Source: Mesorhabditis belari
Taxonomy: Eukaryota > Nematoda > Chromadorea > Rhabditida > Rhabditidae
Length of the DNA stretch: 64,000 nucleotides
Reading direction: 5' to 3'
Assembly (NCBI GenBank): GCA_958450365.1
Contig: CAUEEP010000917.1
Coordinates: 892,001-956,000, forward strand
The notes under the pieces were generated by a model. That model was not told the DNA's origin. It saw only the letters and a program-made list of their open reading frames with translations, and searched no databases. Numbering within the stretch: the first letter of the stretch is position 1; every line of letters starts with the position of its first letter. Shown one piece after another: positions 50,317 to 61,000 of this stretch. The position numbers and the translations under genes are program-made.

Positions 50317-51198
50317 GCGGGCACGAAATGGGCAACCAACGACAGCATCGACAATTGGGGGAACTGCTAGTGGGATGAATTCAGCACAAGGGGAACGACA
50401 GAATGGACAGGTATTGCATTGGGTAATAATCTAGAATTGGGGTTAAGTTGGTGACGAATCGGTTGCGCAATTTGTATTATTGCGTAGTTTAACACAAAAA
50501 CACATTTTAGACTATATAATAATACAAATCGTGAAACCGAAACGTTTCCGGTCTAACTAGAATCCTGCGCTTATAGGAGTTGAATCTGTTCTTAATAGAA
50601 TGTTTGAGACCTGAAAACCTATGGTCATAATGCATAGAAACTTTACAACCAAGTTGTAAAGTTATGAAGTCTTAACTCAAATTCTTGTTTAGTTATCTTC
50701 GACGAGCTCGCTCACATCGGCCTCACTGAACTACAAGATTTTGTATGAACAGCAAAAAACGGAGAACGATCGTTTAAGGAAAGAACTCGACGAGCAAAGG
50801 AAAACAGCGGTTTGGGAGAGAAATAGTAGGATCTCTCTATCTCAACTCAATTTTAGAGTGTCAACTCGTCAATGAGACGCTCGACGAATTCCGCGATTTC
50901 CACCGTTTCCGGGACAAGAGCCGCCTCGTCTGGGGTGAGTTTAGGAAATTATTTTTATTATAATTTTGGTTTAGATAGCCAAATCTGGCTCCGGTGCATC
51001 GATTGAGGATGCCGAGCGGAGAAGGCTGGAGAACAAAATCGCCGAGCTAGAGTTCGAGTTGAGGGTGAGTGTTGGAAAATTAGAAAAAGAGGGGAAAAGT
51101 TTCATTTTCAGAATATCAATCAGTTGCGCTCGGAGAACCTGCGGTTGAAAGAGGAAAATGGAGCGCTGGTGAGGGTGATCTCGAAGATGACGATTTGA
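42726..51198 (+). CDS. mel-11: myosin phosphatase targeting subunit (MYPT/PPP1R12)
   Basis: Thirty exons in phase, about 1361 residues. The PP1-docking motif KVQF follows the N-terminal helix. Ankyrin repeats come in two groups, as in MYPT1: VDGLTALHQ, DNEGWTPLHAAACCGNAAIV, then TGAMALHVAAAKGYTQLVEL and DGWTPLHAAAHWG. A long Ser/Thr-rich linker (exon 46250-46738 alone is mostly Ser) leads to ERRKEARMHRQARRSTQAVT, the inhibitory phosphorylation-site region of the family (RRSTQ). The C-terminus is a coiled coil (YEQQKTENDRLRKELDEQRK) and leucine-zipper-like end (NINQLRSENLRLKEENGALV). It targets PP1 to myosin and antagonises Rho kinase; in worms this controls embryonic elongation. Exons 48785-49096 and 49559-49897 are Ser-rich, in phase and the least certain. 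A 20-residue polyglutamine lies at 50258-50317. Confidence 0.93.
50258..50317 (+). repeat. CAA trinucleotide array encoding 20 glutamines
   Basis: Nineteen CAA codons and a final CAG inside mel-11 exon 50204-50410. It is nearly pure, hence probably variable in length. Confidence 0.97.
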
Positions 51199-53070
51199 GA
51201 GAAAGCGGGGTACAATGATGAACAATAACGAAAACAACTGGATTGGCATTCTTTTTACAAACATTTACTTTTTACCCCTCTCCTTTTTGCGATTTTGTGG
51301 TTTTCTACGGGTAATTCGCCTCTCGACATCCTTTTTTGTCGTTATTCACGCACGAGTTCACACATCAACATTTTTTGACGCAATTCGTTTGTTTTCTTGT
51401 CGTATCTCCATCATTCGTTAACTACTAGGCTTTGAAATTTACGTACTCGTTGAGATATGGTCGCTCTTTTCCCCTATATCTTTTGTTTGTGAATTAGGAG
51501 TGAGACTTGTCTACCTATAGATCTTAGTAAGGGCCCGGATGGATAGTTAAATGTCTAGAGTATTAGAATATCTAGAGATATTCAAGCTACTGTAAAGCAC
51601 AGGCATTTTCTGCTACAGTATGCTGTGCATCTTTGGCTACATTGGAGCCTAAAAGATATCAGGCATATTGTAGTCAGACAAAATCTGAGGCTTTACGTAC
51701 TTTCAACTGAATAGATTAATATTATCAAACTATTCAGATATTCAGTTAAAAGTCCTTTGTGAGGTATTCCGAATAGACGAGTTTTCACTCCTTGTCCTTG
51801 TGCAATAGTCCTACCGTAATCCCTCATCAATTTTATTTCTGGATGATTACGGTAGCTCCACCTATCCCTTTTATATCAAAAAAGAATTATTAGCCTCAAT
51901 TTTCGCTTATTTCTCGTTGATTTGTGTGTGCCTTAAGAAAAACCTTCTCTTTCTCTCAAAATTACTTTTCAGCTTACCTTTTTCAAATGTTTGAGGCCTT
52001 ATACATTTGTTCGTCATATTCAGTTGCAATAATTCTTATATTCTCTCTTCTTTTCCTTTTCTTAAAATGCTAGATATGTGTATATGTGTACTATCTGTTT
52101 GTGTGTTTGTGTAGCGACTTTGATAATGTAAATTTAGATATGGGAGGAGTACGGTAAGCAGAGACGTTTTTGAAGAAAAACGCGTCGGGTTCATTTGATT
52201 TCACGAATTTAAAAAAATTTCACACGAAATTCACGTTGCTTTTAAATTTGCAACGAATTTTATATTATAATGTTAATTCGATCAAATTTTCTCGTGAAAT
52301 TGGATGGATTTTCAGTGTTTCGGTCAAAATTTGAAAATTTGAAATTTTTACTTGCCGCCCTCCTTTTTTTGGCATTACCTATCTCTTTCTCCTTTCCCCC
52401 TCCTCTCCTCCTCCTGATGGCGCACTTATCATTTCATTACATTGTGTTTCTTTGATATATCCATCCACGCCAAGAAAAAATGATTATAGTACTCGTTTTT
52501 ATCGCTATTATCGTCTATTTTGAGCACACCAAAAATATATAGGAAAAGCTCAAATTTGCATAAATAAATAAATTCTCAAGACAACAAGATAGCTAAATGC
52601 ACGGAAAGGGGATTTCTTCGCTATCCTTTGCTTAACACAACCAGTTACAGTAGGAAAAATAGCCAAAATACAAATTTGGTAGCCACTGGGTTGCGGTAGC
52701 TTTGACTGGAGTGCACTTTAGCATCTGACTGCTGAGGATAATGGTGAGGGGAGGCATGAGTGCCAAAAATACTTTGAAAACGTTGATTTCAGTGCCGAAT
52801 CGGCCCCTTCTGTGTATACGTGTTTTTTTTTTGCATGATTTCAAGGCTTTTACTGTATATTTTTATTCAATTAGTTAACACGCAATAACAACAACAATTG
52901 CGCATAAAATAACAATGGAATGAGCATAAAATAACAACAAAATACGATAAACAACATGATAAACAACAAATGCGTACAAGCAAAACAAACAAATCACATC
53001 AAATGAACAAAAGAACACAAAACTTTCAGACGATCAAACGATGAGTTTCCCAAGGGTCTATTTTTAATCG
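51199..53070. other. mel-11 3' flank and intergenic DNA
   Basis: No exon series recognised. The minus frame 52632-52844 has no domain. AACAACA-rich sequence at 52870-53010 lies next to the transposase relic and may belong to that element. Confidence 0.4.
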
Positions 53071-53930
53071 CTAGCTTCCGTTGTTGATGAGCAGTTCGAA
53101 TTCGTGATGACTGTGGAGAGTTGGGACAATTGCTTCTGTGCGGCAAGAACGAACATCTTCACGTACTTTTCTTAAACCTCCAACAACTTTGTTGCCACAA
53201 ATTGTGCCAAACATTTCGATGTGCTTTCCTAATAAACAAGATGTAAAAAGATACCCTTCAATTTGTCGTTATAACGCTCTTGTGAAGACGATTCAAATTT
53301 GTTCATCTCTCATCACAGCGCCAAATGAGTTCCAGTTTTCAATGGGGTGAAGCAGTAAGCAGTTTTCCGATATAGTTGTCTTCGAAGTATGCGAATATAC
53401 CTAAAAATAGTAAGCTATCTATTTAAATTGTATGAAATTTACCACGCAACTCGTTGATAAAGTTTGAAAAATTGATATAGGCTTCATGTTGCACAAGACC
53501 TCAAAATACTTTCGGATTTTACAAAGGTTAGCGCCATTAATCCTTGTACATACTTATTGCAGGGTTTTGATAAACATCAACTAACTTGAAACCCTAAAAA
53601 ACAAAAGTGAATAATAAAAAGGGAATTCACTAACCTTAAGAGCATCATAAACATTTTTGAAAAAAAATTGGAAGCCGCTGTAATGCAGATCTGTCGACTG
53701 TGAACACCATAGAACCCATTAGCGATTGCAATCTTCATGTTCAAATTAGTATTGCTGTTATTATAAAGATAAAAGCCATACCTGTTTTAATTTTTGTTGG
53801 TGCTGAGACACCTTCTTTTTGTAGTGCTTTAAAAACGTCGGCATAGCGATGCATCTCTTTTCTTACAAGGAATGCGTATGCACATGGAACAAGCAAGTGT
53901 ACGATCTGAATATAAGATAAAAATATTAAA
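53071..53930 (-). pseudogene. decayed Mutator-like (MULE) transposase
   Basis: The complement shows conserved blocks in the right order but broken by stops and frame changes. These are LLVPCAYAFLVRKEMHRYAD and VFKALQKEG (DDE-region strand and helix), GFQFFFKNVYDALKGFKLVD (the block after GCxFH in MULEs), EAYINFSNFINELR joined to IFAYFEDNYIG (the C-terminal YFExxYIG motif), IENWNSFGAVMRDEQ with a stop, and a clean tail KHIEMFGTICGNKVVGGLRK ending at 53071. The catalytic DDE cannot be traced. About 60 bases around 53765-53825 recur at 53960-54030, a local duplication within the relic. Confidence 0.6.
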
Positions 53931-54119
53931 AAACATGAAACCAACTTTCACTCCAATCACAAAAAGATAAAAGCCATACCTGTTTTAATTTTTTTTTAGT
54001 GATCGAACACCTTCTTGTTGTCCTGCAGGCAGATCATTTTCTAAAGCATTTTCCGGTTCCGTAATCACGCATTCTATCGGATTGTTCTCTTTTTAGAGTT
54101 GAAAACTCTAAAACTCTTG

Positions 54120-54225
54120 AAGACTACAAAGAACGTCCAAGGGTCATCTATAAAGCACATCTATAAAGCACATCTATAAAGGGTCATCTATAAAGCACAT
54201 CACCTTTCATCTATAAAGCGCTTCT
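54120..54225. repeat. CATCTATAAAGCA repeat
   Basis: Six irregular copies of CATCTATAAAG(CA/GGT) beside the transposase relic. Confidence 0.85.
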
Positions 54226-54641
54226 AGCTGCAAATGTATATTCTAAATTCGTATTTATTGCACTGATAAGCTCTTCAGAGACATGGAAAGCTAAATTTTT
54301 CACGCTTTTTCGATATCTGGGTGCAAAAATGTCAAGAAAAACGATATCGAGATGATTTGAAAACATCGAAGGAAAAGATATTCAGGTAAGATATCAAAAA
54401 TGAAAAGGAATTAGGGAATTCGGGGGGACTCCAGGGGAAATGTGAAAAGAAGCGAAAATTAGCATTTAATTTTTGTCTTGAAAATAAAATTAGCATTGAA
54501 TTTGGCGGTAGAAATCGACATTTCAGTAATTTTTGTCTTTTTCCTAAAAACTCGTCAGTTCAGTCGATTTTTGCTAAAAATTTCTTTATTTGTTTAATTT
54601 TATGGCTTTGTTTCATAGACAATTCTTTATCTTTCAGAAAA

Positions 54642-57353
54642 ATGTGCCAGAACAACAACAACAATGCTGGTGGTGGTGTGAAGGAGAACGGATGGAATTT
54701 CTGGGGGAAAATCTACGAGAACCCGAGTTTGCGGCAACAAAACGAAAAGCGAGCTCAGGTTTGTTTGTGGGTTTTGCGTTAATTGATGCAAATTGGGCTG
54801 AATGTTTTGTTTTTGTTTTTGTTTTGTTGTTTTTTTTTGTTTTGTTGTTTGTTTTGTTTGTCAATCTTTGTGTCAATGGCCAATGTTTTGACCTGATATT
54901 GGTGATTGACATCTAGAGGCTATAATAGGTTTGGAGTAATCCGTGTCCAATCTAATTCTATCCTCGTTTCTCGGTCGTTTCTTGGCCGAGAAACGTTCTG
55001 AAATCTTGTTTACAGTTCTTAAATCTTAAATCAAGAGTAGCACCTTGTTTATGGAAATTAGGCTAAAAAACAATGCTATTCGCTTGTTTGTTTGACGTTT
55101 AGCTAGACCGACATTTGATTCTTTTAACATTTAGGGGGGGGGGGTTGAATGGAAAGTGAGCTTGATTTTCTTAACATATACGAAAACTACGAAAATATTG
55201 TCTCTACAAGAAGTTGTAAGCATTTTGAGCTTCACTTTTCATTTAAAAGTCCCCTAAGCGTTGCAAGAACTCAAAAATTTTTTGCTCAAACAGAGGCTTG
55301 GCGTACATGGAAAGTATTTGAACCGATTGGGATGGTTAATTTGAAAGCTAAATTTCAAAAAAAGCATCAAGCAGATTACAATTGTCGTGTTTAGAACGGT
55401 CCCACGATGTCGGAGTTGCTACGCTCGGGTCAGCTGTGCCACGGCGAGTTGTTGTTCACCAACGTGCCGCGGATTGGAAATAATCAACAAGTTGTGGACT
55501 CTTGAGTAATTAAGAATTTCCTATTTTTAGTCTCTCGTACGTCAACTGATCAACAGCCAATTACAGCGAGCTGTCTCCATTCTCGACATCACGATCATCA
55601 ATTGGCGATGGTTTGTTTGAATTTGATCTAACTATTAAAAGCTTAAAACACTTGTACGTAGAATTTTAAGCTGTTAAAGCTATAAAATTTTAAACTTTAA
55701 TCTATTACATTTAGGAAAGTCCGTTTTTATCGTGCCGAGGACGCGGAGGAGGTGCAGAGGAAATTGGACGGCTTGCGCTACCGGAATCGAGCTATTATGG
55801 TCCGTGCAGCTGACGATTTTGATGGGGTAAACTTTGAAGATTTTATTTTAACTGTTGTAATCGGCTTTAGGGACCACAACGACAAAGAAACGGACCTCAA
55901 CTCGGCTTTGGACCGCCTCGGGGAAGTGGAGGACAAGTTGCTGGCTTTGAAGTTTAAAAATTGAACAAGCTCTGCAAGTTGTAGCCGTTTGGTTGAGTAT
56001 TTTAAAGGTTTAGGGTAAAGTTACAAGTTGATTAAATCATTTGGTCTAAAGTTGAAGATTTTAGTGTGATCAAGTCTTAAAATGCTTAAAATTTCTCGAT
56101 CTCTTTTCATACATCATTTTTGTTTAGAGTTCATCAATGACGGTTAAAGAGAGCCCGTCAACCTCGGCGATCATCACTCCAGCGAACTACCCGTTTGGAC
56201 CGCCCGTTCGCGGCGAAATCATTGACCCGTCGTTCACGCCCATCGAGATGGAGCAAATCGAGAAGTTTAAGGAGTAAATATTCCAGATTATAGCGAAATC
56301 TAGTCTATCACTCATTTAGAGACGTGGTGAAAGTGCTGGAGAGTCAACAAAACGGTGTCCTCGTCGATCAACTCGTGACCGAGCTGCGCAAACACAACTA
56401 CGCCTACTTCATCACTGCTGCGCTAAAAGAATGGGTAATTTTTGATGTTCTTGAGTGGTACGGCTAGTTTGTGGCCAAATTTGCTAGTAGTAAATCATTC
56501 GGAATTTGTCATTATTCTTTCTAACTCCATTTAGCCACTCGGCCTCCTCCGGATGTGTCAAGAGGTGCGTCTTATCGGTCCCTATGCTTCGCTGCGTGTT
56601 CACGATTTGCATCGACGTTATTTGGCGAAATTTGTTCAAGAAGTAACACTTGAATTTGAATCTAGTTAACGCAATCTCTACTCTAGGGCGTCTCGATAAT
56701 GACGAAATGCGATTGGGAGCCGATGCCACCGTGCAACATCCGTACCGAGTCTCATATGAAAGCCTACGTCACCGAATTACTCACCGCGTTCGGACCACAG
56801 CATTGTAAAGGTTGGTTTAGAGGGCTGATTGTTGGATTTGATGGTCTAAGTGCTTGATTGGACCAAAACTCAGCTTTTAAAGAAATCAGGATCAATTTTA
56901 AATGATAAGCCAAGTTGACTCTTAGTTGACATCCCGATTCGTCTCTTATCGCGCACACTGCCCGGTCAATGGCCTGATGGATCGGTGGCACTTTGTCAAA
57001 TGGTTTTGCATACCTTCTAACAGCTTTCATTATTTGTCTTTTTAGATTGAATCACTTGGCCCGGAATTTCTTCTCTTTCACGATATTCTCTACTTGTCGA
57101 CAAATGTTCGCCATCGGATGGCTCTATGCGATTGTCTGGTGCCGGTTGGCTTTATGAATTTTGTAAAAAGCTTGGTTCTTTTACAGCATTGAATGAGTAA
57201 AACGATCTCATTCAAATAAGGTAGAGATTTGTGATCTTTAAAGGTAAAAGTCCACTAGAGTGACTAACTTATAGTTAGATCAATCTAAGCAATCAAGCTA
57301 ATCTTTTCTTTTAGTCAAAACAATTCGCGCCGAATGAGCAGCCGCGTTTCTGA
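54642..57353 (+). CDS. RRM protein with LOTUS-like winged-helix repeats
   Basis: Twelve exons: 54642-54758, 55395-55490, 55531-55610, 55715-55826, 55871-55951, 56128-56273, 56320-56434, 56535-56642, 56687-56810, 56926-57002, 57046-57162 and 57315-57353. All phases agree; 403 residues. Residues about 50-120 look like an RNA recognition motif: ELLFTNVP (RNP2-like), SLVRQLINSQLQRAVSILDI, WKVRFYRAEDAEEVQRKLDG and RNRAIMVRA. A Gly/Arg-rich link (GFGPPRGSGGQ) follows. Two C-terminal modules then have the helix pattern of OST-HTH/LOTUS domains: EDVVKVLESQQNGVLVDQLV...LGLLRMCQEVRLIG, and AYVTELLTAFGP...MIESLGPEFLLFHDILYL. RRM plus LOTUS occurs in MARF1-type germline RNA regulators. I infer an RNA-binding role; family assignment is tentative. 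A TTTCAG acceptor 4 bases before the ATG suggests trans-splicing. Confidence 0.85.
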
Positions 57354-58005
57354 GCAAATCTGACATCATCTTCTACAATTCTTTCATCAATCATTTCAAT
57401 TCGTCTACATCTCGTTAAACGTTAATTACATATTTGGGTTTTAATCTTTCTCCTTTTTTTTGTTGTATCCACGTACATAATATATTAATCATTTTTGTTC
57501 GTTTCCTTAACTATCAACGATTCTTTTCCCTTTTTGCATCTCTGCAATGTTTTTTTAATCTGATTGCACATGGCAATTTGTATTATGAAAAGTTTTACTG
57601 TGAGTCGATACTAATTTTGGGTAATAGGTAATTACTAATTGTTTATGTTAATGGTCTTGTTAAGCCTAAAACCTTTCCAAAAACTAAAAGTTTCGATAAA
57701 TTGTTTATAAACGCGTGTATCTGCTTTGTGCTTTGAAGACTAAACACTAAAATGCATCTATTTTTGACGGCAACGAGGCTCAGCTACGTACGGTTTCCGA
57801 CGAGACGAAACGGTATTTTGCATTTTTGCTAGTTTCAAAATTGTTGCGAGTGTTAGCTCTTGTTCTTTTAACACTTAAACTTTAATTTTGAAACACTACG
57901 CTCAATCGATAAGGAACAAGCACCGTTTCTATCCCGTTTCCCATTGTTTTCCTTACTTTCGTCGTGATTGTTTCAACAATTGCTGCAATTTTTATATTTT
58001 CAGTG
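57354..58005. other. intergenic between two plus-strand genes
   Basis: No gene seen. The downstream gene begins two bases after a TTTTCAG acceptor, as expected for a trans-spliced and possibly operon-linked gene, though 650 bases is long for an operon spacer. Confidence 0.5.
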
Positions 58006-61000
58006 ATGAGGACGTTCATCAAGCAACGCGAGCGTCAAGACGACGGTAAAGAAAAACGCGGTGGTGATGGAGAACAACGACGCGGCGGTGGAAATCGACG
58101 ACGTGGTGATGGCCAACGACGAGGTGGCAAAGAGAGACGTGGAGGTGATCGTGGACGGGAGAAGCAAGACGATCCGCTCGATTATCATGGCGCTCAGCTC
58201 AACGGCTACAGGTGGTACACGCCGAAGAATGAGCAGGTTAGTGTTGTTGCTGTAGACTTATTTGTTAGTGAAATGATCAGTTTATCGTTTAAAATTTGTG
58301 CTTTCTCAGTACCGCGGTTGTTAAGGCTTGCGAGGTGCTAGCAAAAGCGCCAAATTTGCGATTTTCAACGCATTTTCCTACCGACTCTGATTGACCATTT
58401 ATATATTTTTTCAGTTTTTCCTTGTCGACGATGTTCGCTATTTCACCGCCTTCATCGGATCTGAAGATGGCATAAGATCGATAGAGAGTAAAAAGCCCAA
58501 TCGGGGACACAAAAATGACTGTTTTTTGGGTCTATATAGGTATTTAAACGTGTTTTCTAAATGAAAACAGCGAGAACTAAAATTGTGAAGCAGAAAACTG
58601 AAAAAAAGTTAATTAGAAGTTGGGAAAAAGTGGTTTGTCATAGTGATTTTCATAAGCACAAATTTGGCGCAAATGAAATTAACGCAAAAAACGAGGCGAT
58701 TTTGCTAGCACCTAAGGTTTGCGGTTTATTCTCCTAACCGACTTTAGACTCGGTTTTGACCACATTTTTTTTGTTTGCATACTGGATTGGCTGCCGGCTA
58801 GTGTTACTGTGTTTAGTAGGCTTTATTTGACAGTTTTGCCTCAAAATTTTCATAGTTAATATCTAGAAAACGATCTAGATGGAAAAGTTTAGATGAAAAA
58901 AGAAAAACACGAAGTTGGTCATCTACGATACTGGGAAAGCACTAAATTTCCAAAGATTAAATTGTTTCTTTACACTAGTTGGCTGCAAATTTAGCTGTAA
59001 GTGTTGTTCTAGACTTTCACCAAGAAGCCGGATGTCATTCGCAAGATGCCTTTCGTGAGACTAGGTGGTTCTCTACTCATTTTCTCTAGTAACAAACATT
59101 TTTAGTTGAAATCCCATCGTCTTCTATGCGCCAAGTGAGACGAATGGTGGAACTCACCTACAGAATGCAAAAATACCTAGATGACGTGTCGAAGGTAGTA
59201 GAATTTCTGGAATTCTTTTGTTTTTATTTGCCGTTTAGATTGAGGCAAAACAGTTGCCGTTGCGGGGTTTACACAAAACGTTAGACAAATGGCACATTGC
59301 ACGAGCGTACGACTGGGAACCCTTTCCCGTGTTTCATGTCATCGAAGCGTATGTTATGGTGGGTAATTGATTATCGCGAAACAATTATCGTTGCTTTAGG
59401 TGCTTACAAAGTTGATCACGTTGTCATTTTACTCGTTCGCGGGTCTGCATGGTTACTGCGTGCCAAGTCTATCACGTCGTTTCATTGGGGAGCCGGCAAA
59501 GGTTGGATAAGCATTAGACCTGGGAATGGAGTAATATTTGGCTAGATTTTCTCAATTCACTAGTATTACTGTGTTTAGTAGGCTTGATTTTACCGTTTTG
59601 CCTCAAAATTTTCGTTCGTAGGCAATCTTGACGTGAATTGGCACATGGTAACCTGCTAACAAACCCTTATTGCTCAAAAGAGTCGTAAAAGCTTTTGAAT
59701 GGACAAATCTAGTAGATAGTATTAGATGTCAACTGCAAACTGTATCAAGCTTAAGAATTCATCATTGCCCTAATGCATTTGAAATTTAGAGCTATCTGTG
59801 GCGTGATCACGAGATCGCGTTGCAGTATGGAAAAGCGATGGACACAATGCTGAAGCGCTTGAAGATGGATGACGAACCGAAGGCGCAAAAGAAGGACGAC
59901 GAACCGAAGGCGCAAAAGAAGGACGACGAGACGAAGGAGCAAAAGAAGGACGACGAACCGAAGGAGCAAAAGAAGGACGACGAAACGAAGGAGCAAAAGA
60001 AGGACAACTCAAGAAAGAAGTTCAACGATCCAAAAGCATTGGTGATGGAAGATGTAAAGAGTTTGCTTGAAGAATTCTCGAAAATGGTCAAGTGGATCGA
60101 AAAGAAAACGCAGCTAATCAAAAAGGGAGATGACGCGAAATTGGAAGAGGAAGAGGATTGCTTCTCGATGTTGACTACTTGGAACGAGTATACACTCTTC
60201 AAGCCGAAGGTTTTTCACTTTATTTTGAAAGCTTTTTATTTATTGTTATTTATTAGCAATTAACTGTTATCTATTTAGCTGAGCGATCAACAACTCGAAA
60301 AACTCTTTAACAAAGCTTGCTCGGAGCTTAGTGACTTCGCTTCGCTGGGAACCTTCATCGACGACAACTTGGAACACTTTGCAAACATGGCTCACTTTCA
60401 ACAGTATTCTTTGGCCTTTGACTTTACTTTTTTCGTTACCAGATTGCTTCCACTGATGGTGAACACGCTGGCAACTTTTGAATTTGGCGCAAAATCCGTG
60501 GCAATTTGTCGAAAGATCTTCTTTGCGCTTTTCCCCAAGTTAAACGATGGGGATTTCTTGGCTTTAGTCGAACAGGTATATTTTAAACATTTATTTTGAT
60601 TAAATATCTTTATTTACAGGCCAAACAATTCAATCCAAGGCAAGAAACGTTGGCACGCTTGATACCACATGGAGGAGGAGCAAAATATATGATTGAATGC
60701 AAGGACAATAAAGATAACGTAAAGAAGATCGATTGATTGAATAAAATAGTGCTTTTAGCAAGTGGCAGCCCTTCACTTCAATTTGATGCTTGTCCCGTGG
60801 GAAACCGTGCTTGAGAACTGCATTCGTGGTGTTTACAATTCGATCACCGAGACGGCATCGATTCAGGTTTTGTTTTTGTGAACCTATTCTTCAGCAGAAT
60901 GTTTCAGGTTTTCATTCGTCTCCTTCCGTGTGTTCGAGAGTTTCTGCTTGCTGAAGAGGAGGGAAAACAACCGTCGCGTTTGGTCTCAATGCTTAAGCGT

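Noticed and set aside
58000..58255. Alternative plus frame over the RG-rich exon (…VEVIVDGRSKTIRSIIMAL) resembling a BTB strand
   Set aside because: It cannot be joined in phase to 59013 and stops soon after; the RG-rich frame continues through twenty exons.
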